64,000 nt of DNA from an uncultured Propionibacterium sp. (GTDB taxonomy: Bacteria > Actinomycetota > Actinomycetes > Propionibacteriales > Propionibacteriaceae), in NCBI GenBank assembly GCA_938036835.1, contig CALHWB010000005.1, positions 1-64,000 on the forward strand. The letters run 5' to 3'. The position numbers and the translations under genes are program-made. Positions within the stretch are counted from its first letter, which is position 1. Each line of letters starts with the position of its first letter. The notes beneath the pieces were generated by a model that was not told the DNA's origin, did no database searches, and saw nothing but the letters and a program-made list of their open reading frames with translations. Positions 20,401 to 32,400 of the stretch are shown in pieces.

Positions 20401-23400
20401 AGCTATCGCTTCATCGGCGCGGTCTGCGGGGGCTGTTACGGGCAGCACATCGGGAGCGGAACGCCCCTCAATCAGGGCTTGCAGCGCGGCGCCGAGCTCA
20501 GTGACCGAGCCAGCGACGACAGCCGCGCGATAGCCTGCACGGGCACGTCCTGCCGCCAGTGTGAAGGCGATGTCGACTAGTCGGGGGGCGTTGGGCCCCT
20601 CTAGCGCGCGGGCGAGCTGTGCTGCCCCGAGGATTACCTGCTCTCGGCTTTCCCCGCTTAACGGCACGACGTGTCGTATGCCCTCGGGGACGTCCGAGAC
20701 AGGTGTCTCTATCCCTTCTTCTAGTATGACATGGGCGTTTGATCCACCCGCTCCGAAGGAGCTCAGCGCAGCGATGAGGGGCGTCCCCGAACGCGACTCC
20801 CAAGGCTCGTAGTCGTGTTGTACCTTGATGCTGGAAGAATTGATGTAGGGGTTAGGCTCGTCGGAGTGCAGCGATGGGACGAGTGCGCGGTGTCGCATCT
20901 GAAGTAGAACCTTGGCGAGCCCAGCAATGCCAGCCGCGGGCTCAAGGTGCCCGATATTGGATTTTATCGAGCCGATGCGCAAGGGCCGCCCGTCCCGATC
21001 ACCGAGGGCGTCCTGCAGTGCGGCGATCTCGATAGGGTCACCCAGCTCGGTGCCGGTGCCATGCGCCTCGACGTAGTCGATGGCAGCCCCATCTATACCA
21101 GCCTGCTTCAGCGCTGCACGGATCACGTCCGCCTGGGCGGATACCGAGGGCACGGTGAAACCGTTGGTTCGCCCGCCGTGGCTGATTGCCGAGCCTCGGA
21201 TGATGGCCTCAACATGGGCGCCAGCGTTGCGTGCCCGTGACAGTGGCATTAGGACAGCCACGCCGACTCCCTCGCCTGGTACGTAGCCGGTGCCACCCGC
21301 GCCGAAGCTGCGGCAGCGCCCATCCCGTGAGGCGAAACGGCCCGCGGCCATCTGCAAAAGTCGGTAGGGGTGAGAAATGATGTTGACCCCGCCGACCAGC
21401 GCCGATTCGCAGTCGCCATCTCGCAAGGCCTGACAGGCGAGGTGCAGTGCCGTCAACGATGAGGAGCACATCGTGTCTACCGTCAGTGAAGGGCCAGTGA
21501 GATCCAGCGCGTACGAGACTCGGTTGGCAACCGCGGCGTGCTGGGAGCTTGGCAGGGACCCACTCTCGGTGACGGCGGGATAGCTTCCGTACATCTGGTA
21601 TTGAGCGTACATCGTCCCGGCGAATACGCCGCAACGGCCGAGTGCCGGGTCGTCCGGCGCGAAGCCGGCGTCTTCAAGCGCGTGCCAAGACGTCTCAAGG
21701 AAGACCCGCTCCTGTGGGTCCATGGCCTTTGCCTCACGAGCCGAGATATGGAAGTGTGCGGCATCGAAGAGGTCGACATCGTCGAGGAGACCAGCCCAGC
21801 GGACATATGTGCGGCCCGGCATGCCGGGGCGTTCGTCCACTAGTGCAGCATGGTCCCAGCGCTCGTCACCTATTTCGACGATGCAGTCGATCCCAGAGCG
21901 CAGGTTGTTCCATAAGGCATTAAGGTCCGGAGACTTCGGGAACCGGCCCGACAAACCCACTATCGCGATCGGGTCATCCTGCAGCGCACGCGCGGACCGC
22001 GGCGCGTCACAGGTCTGTGGGATAGCGTCGACCGAGGCGACGCCAAGCTCCGGCGGTTTGACGAGAGAGAACGTGGAGGAGGCGATCGTGGGTGGTGCGG
22101 CAGACATACCGATGAGTGCACGGATACGATCGCGATGCGAATCCCACAGCGCCGCAGCGAGATCACGCACGGTGCGGTGCTGGAAGAGCAGCGTGGAGGG
22201 CACCGAGCCAAGTTCGGCTTCAAGGGCTGCGTTGACGTTTATGACCATGACCGACTCGAGTCCGACCCGGTCGAATGAGAGGTCTGCGCTGAGTGGAGCG
22301 TTCAGTCCGAGCTCCCCACCGATGAGCCGTGCTAGGCGGTCGACGAACGCTGGCGGCACCACCTCCCCAGAGGGGGTGTCCTGCCCAGTCTGGGCTCGGG
22401 GCTCATTGAGACGATTTATGATAGCGGACGCCGCATCGGGTGCGGGGATGATTGGACCGGTGACTGTCGCACTTTGTGGCGTGCCCGCAAAAACCTCTGC
22501 CCAGCGACGGATCAAGAAAGGATCTCCGTAAACGGGCCGGACGACAGATTCTCCCGCCGCACCGATCCGGTCAAGGATGTCAGAGATGCCAGACCAAGGC
22601 ATTAGGCGCCACCCGAGATGGGCCTCAAGGCGCTCGCGGACTTCGGCGGGCACCCCCATGCCCGCGGATTCCAACAACGGCCATTCGACGGTTACCGCGT
22701 GCGGCCCCTCCTGCGTCGCCCAGGCTGCGAGGGCGGCATTGGCGTAGGCATAATCCACCTGACCGGGTACGCCGACATATGCGCTGGCCGAGCCGAAACA
22801 GACGACCCACGGGCTCGCGCCTGCGACAGCCAGCGCGTCTGTGATTTCCGCGAGGGAGAGTACTTTCGCGGAGATCACGTCGGCCGCGTCGGCGGCCTGT
22901 TTTCGGACGGCAAGCGCATCGCGAACGAGGCCAGCTAGATGGTAGACACCATCAAGGGGCCCGTTGGCTAGGGCGGCCGCGACAGCCGCGCCAGCGCCAT
23001 TCGGGGTGGTTAGATCAGCCGCAATATAGCGGGCCCGGCCGCCGCGCGCGGCGATCTGTGCTAAAAGCTCGTCAAGTCCGGCGGGGGCACTGCGACGTCC
23101 GACGAGAGTCAGGTTAGCTCCATGCCGTTCGGCGAGCGATAGGCTGAGCTTGCGCCCGAGGCCTCCAAGGGCACCAGTGACGAGGTAGTGACCCCCCTGC
23201 CGGGCGACCAGCCCGTTCGCAGGGTCCGTGACAGGCGGCAGCTGGGTCTCCAGAACAGTGCGCGCGGTCTCGCGGTGCCCGCCAATAAGCCGTGTCAGAG
23301 TGCCCCAACCATCGTCGAGCAGCAACTCGTTCGCCAGTTCGTCGATGTTCAACGAGCCGGCGGGGATGAGGACGCTTCGGCCGCGGTAGCGTCCGTCCTC

Positions 23401-26400
23401 GACCGCGAGTGTCCGGTCGAGGGCAATACCAGTGCGGGCGTACGGGTCGGTGACACGCCGCACCTCAACCCGGCGCAGCGGACCCGCGCCTGCGGCGAGG
23501 CGACCCACGAGAGCGGTTACGGTCGGCTCGTATGCCTCGACCGCGCTACGCAGGTCCTGACCGGCGAGGAAACGTAAGTCGAGTAGTAGGTCTGCATCGA
23601 GGGGTAAAGATGCCGAAGAGTCCCGGCGAACTGTGGCGCCTTGCTGCTCCAAGGCAACGGCAAGTCGGTCCATCTCGGGCCCTTCAGCCCACAGCATTAC
23701 ACGTGGCGCCGTGAGCGTCGTCGTGGATTCGACCGCCGCCCAGGTTTCGCGCAGCAGCGAGACTCTTCCCAGCGAACGGGATCCCAAGACGACGACGCCC
23801 TCGAGAGCAGCAACAGGGAGCCCCTGCTCATCGGTTAGGACGAGGTCGGTTGTGGTCCCATGGCGGTGTGCCGCAACGCGTCGAGCGCGGACCGTGTCAG
23901 GTCCAAGGACGACGCGCTGCAGGCAGAACGGCAGCCCACCGTCGTTGGCTGCTAAGCCGATCATCGTTTGCAGTGACGCGTCAAGTAGTCCCGTGCGCTG
24001 TGTCGTGGGTGCGAGCGTACCCCAAGCATGCTCACCCTGTGCGGTGATCTGCTCGAGCAGGCGGTACGAAGGCCCGTACACTAGGCCCCACGCGCTCAGC
24101 CGCAAGTAGATGTCGGACGCAGTCATGGCGGGTAGCCCAGCTGGGGCTGAGCTCGGAGCAGCCAGTGGAGGCGTGTTGGTGCTCGCGTAGGCGCGGCCCT
24201 CGACACAGAGTTGGCCTGCGGCATCCCGTATCGTGAAGGCATCGTCGGTGCGAGCGAAGGACCAGGTTACGCCGTCCGAGGCAGCCGTTAGCGGCGCCCG
24301 GAAGACAATGTTTTCGATGACTACGGTGTCGCCAGGCTCGCCGATCTCATCGGCGAGCAGGTCAAGCACCGCCGCGGCAGAAAGTACGGGCGTGCCGTAT
24401 ACGACGTGATCGGCCAGACGGGGGTCGTCGACGGGCACCTGGCGGGTCTTGCCGACGACAGCGAGGGGCGTGTGCCAGTAGGACGGCATCGCGAAGACAT
24501 AGCCGGGTAGGTCGACGAGGTGGCCGACATCGTCAAGGAGGTCAGTGTCCTCGCCGCAGCACCAAGCTGCTGCGGCCCGCTCTAGGGCCGGGTCGGCCTC
24601 GCCGTGGACGCCGGCGGGATCGGTCGCAACTGCAGCCCTCCGGGCCAGGACCGCGAGCCCGGCCAGATCAGTAGCGAGTAGCACCGTGCGAGTTTCGAGT
24701 CGCTCCCTGCCCACAAACAAGGTGTAGGCGACATCGCGCGGGCTTGCAGTCGAACCATCGACAGCATCGGCGAGAGCCATGAGCTGGGGACGCAGCGCAT
24801 CAGGACTTGCCGCCGACATGACATACGCCCTGGAGCGGGATCGCATCGCCTCTGGGGCCGTCGTGCTGGGCACCCGCCCGGGCACCGCCTCGGTGACGAT
24901 GACGTGCGCACTTGAGCCACCGGCGCCGAAAGAAGACAGGCCCGCGCAGCGGGGGTGGTCGGTGGCGGGCCACGGCGTGTAGGAGCGCTGGATAGTGAGG
25001 TTTTCACCAAGCTCCAGGCGCGGGTTGAGCTCGTCCACGTGTAGTGATGGGGTCAGAGCCTCGTGACGCAACTGGAGCAGCACCTTAGCCAAGCCGACGA
25101 GCCCAGCCGCAGCCTCGCAGTGGCCCACATTGGACTTAACCGAGCCAATCGCGCATGGCCTCAGGCGTGGGCTCGATCCGAAGACCCGGCTTAGTGCATC
25201 AATCTCTATGGGATCGCCGAGGGAGGTACCGGTGCCATGAGCCTCAATGTAAGATACATCCGCTGGACGTACGCCGGCGCGCTCCTGAGCCCGCCGGATG
25301 ACGCGTTCTTGGTCGGAGGGGTTGGGCGAACTGTAGCCAGTGGTATGCCCACCGTGCCCGGTCGCGATGCCGTCAATGTTCCCCCACGCTCGCAGCCCGG
25401 CGCGTGCGGCATCTTCTGGACGGGTGAGGACAGCGACGACAATCGCCTCGCCGGGCACGTAGCCGTCGGCATCCTTCCCGAAGGCCCGGCAGGCCCCTGT
25501 TGCCGAGGCGAAGCGTCCCTGACTGAGGTCGACGAATTTGCGAGGGTGAGTGCTGAGGTTGACGCCTGCGACGATCGCGGCGTCAATGGAACCGTTCGCC
25601 AATGCTGTGCAGGCGAGGTCGAGCGCAGTGAGGGAGGAAGAGCACATTGTGTCGATGGCCATGCTTGGGCCACGTAGATCAAATGTGTACGAGATCCGGT
25701 TGGCTATTGAGGCGTGCGATGAAGCAAGGTAGTCGATGCCTTCGGGCCTGTGGGCCCACTCGCCGTAGTCGGCGTACATCACCCCGACGTAGACCCCAAT
25801 TGGTCGACCAGCCAGGTTGGACGCCGGGATGCCAGCGTCCTCCAACGCATGCCAGGTTTCCTGTAGTAACAGACGCTCCTGTGGGTCCATGAACCGCGCC
25901 TGCTTTGGGGAGATCGCGAAGAACTCCGCGTCGAATGCGTCCGGTCGCTCGAGAAAGGCTCCGCGGGTCAGATAACTCGTGCCCGGGCGACCTGGGGCCA
26001 CAGCAGTGTAAGACTCGTGGTCCCAGCGTTCCGCCGGCACCGGCCCGACACAGTCGCGGCCAGTTGCGAGCACGTCCCAGAACTCTGCGATGGTGGCTGC
26101 GCCAGGGAAGCGACCGGCGAGGCCGACAACGCTCACCCGGCCCGTGGGCACCTCGGCCTGGGAGGTGGACTGTGATGGCGCGGGCACTGCAGCCGGCCCC
26201 CGGTCTGTCGTGGTAACGAGGGCATCCGCTTGCTCCGGGTAGTCGCGGACGAGGCGCTCCGCCACACCCGCGGGGGTCTCGGAATCGAAGAGTAGGCTGA
26301 TGGCGACCTCGCCGAAGTACGGTTGCAGGCCCTGGACGACCTCGAGTGCCATCACGGAGTCGAAACCAATCCGGTCGAGGCGCTGGTCGGGTAGGATACG

Positions 26401-29400
26401 CTCAAGCGGGCTGCCAGTGTGGTCCGCGATGACTCCGCGGACGAGATCAACGACGGCTGCGGTGACGTTTACCTCTCGCACGCTGTCCCGAGTCGGCCCA
26501 GACATTCCATTCCCTGTATCACTATGATCAATTACCCTGTCTAGGCCGTAGTCGTCGACGGTGTTGTCGAGGCGTTCTCGGGTGGGTGACGTAGTGACTG
26601 CAAGCGTTTGTGCGGAGCCGGGCCATCGTGGATCACCCGCGAACCAATACTGCTCGCGCCTCAGGGGGTGAGCAGGCAGCGGGACCGTACGGCCACTGCG
26701 GGGCCACAGGCCGCAAAGATCGACGTCCTCCCCGGCCACGAAACGGCTGAGGATCTCCTCGCCTGGGGCGGCACCCGCCGTTCGGCCCGGTCGGATCTCG
26801 GTGAGAGCGCTGAGTAGACCTGCCCAGTCGCCAGTGGCGATGGCACAACGGCTCTGCCTATGGTCACGGCGGCAGGCCAAGGTGTAGGCGATATCGCTCA
26901 TCCGGCCCGTCAGTTCGGGGTGAGTCTCGAGCCAGGCTTGCAACTCGCTTACTCGTTGGGTGAGCATCTCGTCGTCTGCGGAGATCGGGAACCACCAAGG
27001 CCCCGGACTATCAGTGGACGCTGACCACTGCGGTGGTTCTTCTAAGATGACGTGGGCATTGGTCCCGGAGAAGCCAAAGCTGCTCACTCCAGCACGCCTG
27101 GGTGCCTCCGGATTGCGCTTCCACGGCATCGGCTCAAGCGGCATTATGAAGGGCGAGTTAGTGAAGTCGATGAGCGGATTGATCGGGGTACCCAGCCGCG
27201 TCGGCGGGATTTCGTCGTGGTGGAAGACGAGAAGGGTCTTGATGACGCCTGCTACCCCCGCCGCAGCCGCGGTATGGCCAATGTTGGCCTTCACCGAACC
27301 GATCGAGCAGAAACCGACATCGGGCGTGCAGGTGCGGAAGGCCCGCGTGAGGGCGTCAACCTCAATGGGGTCGCCGAGCGGGGTGCCCGTCCCGTGTGCT
27401 TCGATGAGCCCGATGGTGCGCGGATCAATGCCTGCCCGCTCCCAAGCTGCGAGGATAACTTCGGTCTGGGCGGGGCCACTCGGGGCGGTGATACCGTTGG
27501 TACGTCCATCTTGGTTGATGGCCGATCCCTTGACAATGCCGAGGATCGTGTCGCCGTCGGCTAGGGCGTCCGTCAAGCGTCTCAGGATGATGACGCCGAC
27601 GCCCTCGCCAGGGCCGAATCCGTCCGCGGCATCCGAGAAGGTCTTGCAGGTGCCGTCTGGTGCAAGCATGCCGCCGTTACTTGCGACAATGTAGTACTGC
27701 TCGTCGAGCATGATGAACACGCCGCCGACCACCGCACCGTTGCATTCTCCAGAGCGGATGCTCTGACAGGCCTGGTGGAGTGCAACGAGGGAGGAGGAGC
27801 ACGCCGTGTCAATCGACATTGTCGGTCCGCGCAGGTCGAGCAAATAGGCCAGCCGCGCCGCGAGCACCGAGGCGTTGTTTCCCCAAAATGACTGCGCCTC
27901 GCGGGCACTGCCCGAGTTGACCATCCGCTTCTCGTAGCCGGATGTTCCCACGCCGACGAAAACTCCGAAGTTGCTGCCCGTCATGCGTGCCCGAGTTAGT
28001 CCCGCCTGTTCCAGTGCGCGCCAGGCCTCAGTGAGAAAGAGCCGATGCTGCGGATCCGTTTGGGCCGCTTCCTTTCCGGAGAAAGCAAAGAAGCCCGCGT
28101 CAAATTCGTCGACCCCCTCGAGGAAGTGCCCGGCCGAACAATATGTTCGGTCTTTGCGATTACGGTCGGCGTCAACCCACGAGGGGGACCAGCGCGATTC
28201 CGGCACGGGACCGACCGAGTCGCGGCCAGCGTGTATAAGCTCCCAAAGGTCCTCTGGCGTTTCTGCTCCCGGGAATCGAGCTGACATGCCGACGATCGCG
28301 ATATCGTCTTGACTTGTAGGTTCACTTGTAGGTTCGACAACGATCGGGCCCGGCACGACGACGACGCGGCCGACAAGGGCACGGTCGGCACGAAGCCGGT
28401 AGGCGTCTGCGATCTGGGCGAGGTCGAGCACATGCGCTACTGGCGGTGCGATGCCGCCGGCAGCGAGATCGGCGGTGAACGCCTTGAGTGCCTCAGCCCG
28501 CAGCTCGGGGTGGTCGAGGAAGAGCTTCTTGCCGTTGAGGGAGATAAACTCTTGGTTGTGGGTGAACATGCTCACGTCGAGCGGTTCCGCAATCTGCAGA
28601 CCGAGGACCGCCACCTCAATGAAGCGTCCACCCGGCGCGAGGGCGGCCATTCCAGCGCGGATGAAGTCGCCGCCGATGAGATCAACAACGATATCGACGC
28701 CGTGGCCCTGCGTGGCTGCCAGCACGCTCTTGTGTAGGTCCTCGGTGTCATAGCGAACACCCATCCGCCCTTCCGAGCGGAGCCGCTGCACTTTCGCCTC
28801 GGAGCCGACAGCCCCGATGACGTGCAGCCCGCGGGCTTCCGCGAGGCGGGTAAACACTAGGCCGTTCGATCCGGTCGCACCACTCACGAGAACGGTCTCA
28901 CCGGCCTGTGCCCGAGCCGCCCGCAGGGCCGCCCACATGGCCATGTATGGGGCCACTGCCCCGCATGCCGTCGTATCGGTGATTCCAGCAGGGATGTGTG
29001 CGCAGAAGCTCGCTTCAACGACCACGGCACTCGCCTGACCGCCCATCTCGACACGAGTGGGAGCGACGACGCGGTCGCCGACGCGAAGCCCGGTGACCCC
29101 GGGTCCTAGCCGGGTCACCCTACCCGCGACCTCGACGCCCGGCACAACGGGAAACTCTGGCATGAGTGGGTATATTCCGCGCGCGACTAGCCAGTCGGAG
29201 AAGTTGAGCGGAAACGCTGTGACTGCCAGCTCCACTTCTCCTGGTCCTGGCGGGCCGACCGCAACTTCTGCGAGCACCGGCTCTGGCTCGGCCTTAGGAT
29301 GCTCAAAGAGCACCGCGAGCGCCCGAGTCGCGCCGAGCGCCGCCTGTTCCTCCGACCATCGTGTCGCTGAGGGGATCGGCCGTGATGGCGCGTCAGCGGC

Positions 29401-32400
29401 GCGTATGAGCGGCCGCTTGGCCTGTGGCGCGGGGGCACTAGGCATGGCCATGACGGGTGTCGCCGTGGTGGGGTCGACGGACGTTTCGGGGGTGTGTCTC
29501 GCCCCAAAGGCAGCGGAGAGGTCGTAAGTGGTCATGAGGTGGTCGACGAGTGCGGAGATGCTCGGGTGGTCGAAGACGATGATGGTCTTGAGTTTGAGAC
29601 CTAGAACTACCCCGAGTTCACGGACCAAATCGACGCTCACGATAGAGTCGACACCGAGGGAACTGAACGGTGCATCAACGTCGACTTCGGTATCGGTGCT
29701 CCCGAGGGCGCGCGCCACGACACCGACGACTGCATCCTGCACTGTGGCCCGATCCACACCAGCGTGCGCGAGATTGGCGGGAGCCTCTACTACAAGAGCC
29801 TGCGCCGTGGGCGCAACCGCCTCGGCGCAGGCTTCCCTACTTTGCGGCGTGGAAGCCCGCAAGTCTGCTCGCTTCGTCACGGTGAGCACCGCTTGGCACG
29901 CCGAGCCTGCCTCGAGGCCGACGGTCTCCACCGCGGTCGCGACCAGCCCCGCGGTGGAGACAACGCTTAGCCACCCGTCGAGGTCTAAGAGCGGGCTGCC
30001 GGGCAGGCGCAGTCCGCGTGGATCCGCAGTCCACCACCCATCGAAGAGCCCAAACGCCAAGTTGTGGAAGACAGACCGGGCTGTGAGCTCGCTCAAGATG
30101 ATGCGTCCGTTAGGGCGTAGCAACCGCGCCAGGCCCACCAAGGCGTCAGGGACATCGTCGACTACATGCAGGACATTTCCCGCAAGGACTAGGTCATACA
30201 TCTCGCCGCTAGGCAGTGCCTGCAGGTCGGCGGCGACATATGAAACGTCCTCGTCGCCGACCACAGCACGGGTCAACTCGAGCAGGCTGGTGGCGGGATC
30301 TGTCGCTGTGTAGTGGAAATCAACTCCTGCTCGGCGCAGCGCGGCAACCACAGGGATCGTGCTGCTGCCTGTACCTGCGCCCACCTCGATGACGCGAAAC
30401 TGCACACCGGCAGCGTTGATCCGGGTTCCGAGGGCAGCGGCCATTTTGGAGAGGGCGTCGTTAGAGACCGTACCGAAGGGGTCGGTGCGATAGAACTCAG
30501 TGAGCAGCGTTGCAGCACCGCTGCCGAAGTGCACCTCGTGGGCGGTGACGTCACCGCGCAACCACGCAGGGAGTTCGGCGAGGACATGGTCGGTGAGTGC
30601 CTCCCGGGCTGCGAGCGTCTCCGGGGAGGCACTGCCATCCGCTGGGGCGATGGCAAGGGCACGACGGGCCAGGGATTCCAGAGTGGTGACATACCGCTGT
30701 CGTTCGGCCGCCTCCGTGATCTGGGCCTTCTTGAGGATTGTAAGGACGCGCCTGGCAAGGTTCGCCTCGACAGTGGTATACGTGCGCGCTGTGAGACCGG
30801 GTACATTGGATCGGCGCAGCGTTAGGGGGGTCTCGTCACGTGGAGAGAGGTCATTTCGCAGGACAGTCTCGCTGCATACGACGGGCACCAGATGCCCGAC
30901 GCCCGTCGCGACCGCACGCCACATCAGGTTGAGACCGGAAGCGACATCAATCCCGTACCAACCGCGCCGCTCAAGATTCGCCTGCTGTCCCGCAGAGGAG
31001 ACGGCTCCCACATCAGCCCAGGGACCCCAGCCGAGGAGGGTGACAGGCAGTCCGTGACGGCGACGAGCATCCAGCCAGAGCGCGTCGCTGGCGATGCTCG
31101 CCATGGCGTACGCAGCCTGTCCCGCCGCGCCCGTGAAGGACTGCACCGAGGACATTACGACAACGAAGTCGAGCGGTTCTGTGCCGAGCGCCGCAAGAAG
31201 GGCGGTTGTGCCGGTGACTTTCGGGCGCAGGACAGCATCCACCCGATTCGGCTCGAGATTCACGACGGCGGCGTCGTCCAGCACCATCGGCGCAACGATC
31301 ACGCCCCGCAGCTCGCCGACGGCGCGTAGCCCGGCAACAAGGCGGTGCATTGCGGGCTTGTCGGCAACATCTACAGCGACGTACTCTAAGGTGCCGGACC
31401 CGGTCAGCGGAGGCAGGGCCATCTGGTCGGCGGGTCGTCGTCCGGTGAGTGTCACTCGTCCGCCACGGTTAGCGATATCTCGGGCGACTTCGCGGCCGAT
31501 GCCACCGGCCCCGACGACGAGATAGTACGCCCCGGGCTCTACGTGTGGCTGGTCGGCTGCGTCGGGTAGCGTCACGGGGCGCAGGGCGCGGACATAGCGG
31601 TGGGCGCCGACATAGGCGACCTCGCGGGCAGGCTGCAGCGGTGGCTCAGCGGCGAGGCGGGCGAGGAGGTTCGGCTCGGCTCCGCCGGTGAGCACGGCGC
31701 GGACGCTCAGGTGCGGGAACTCATGCGAGAGGGAGCGCAGCAGGCCAAGGACGCCCGCGATGCCCGGCTGGGTTGCGCACCCAGCGTCTACGGCGAAGGC
31801 CTCGCCGAGTACGGCAGTCAAATTAGTACAGGCGTTGAGACGTCCGCTCGCGGCTGCGGCCTGTAGCGTAGTAAATGCATCGAGGCAACACCGTTGAGCG
31901 TCGCGGACGTCGGTGCAAGCGAGAGCTAGCCAGAGGTCAGCAATGTCGTTGGGTAGCTCGGTGCTGCCGACGGGGACGCTTTGGCACTCGCCGCGGGCGC
32001 GGAGGAGTGCCTCGACGCCAAGGTCATCTGCTGTCCGAACGAGCATGACGGGACCGGTGGTGGGCGTACCAAGCTCAAGTGGTTCAAACGCCCATTCAGG
32101 ATGCAATACCTGTAACGTGGGTCGGCCCGGGGACATTTGTCGGCTGCGCAGGCCCTCGAACCGGGCAACGGGCGCGCCGCTCGCGGTCAGCAGCCGCGCG
32201 GTGACCCGGCCGTCATAACGGGTCGCGAGGGCGTAGGCGGCTGCGGCGGTGTTTGTGCCCAGCTCGGCTCGGTCGAGGACGAATGGTACCACGGCCTGAG
32301 TGCCCTGGACAGACACCGGGCCGAGACCAACGACAGACTGGAAGGCAGAGTCAAGAATGCCTGGGTGGACGCCCGCGTATAAATCTTGCGGTGGAGCCAA

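Noticed and set aside
28300..28345. Short direct repeat (ACTTGTAGGTTC twice) as a regulatory site
   Set aside because: It lies inside the giant PKS gene and simply encodes the repeated residues EPTS in the ER-KS4 linker.
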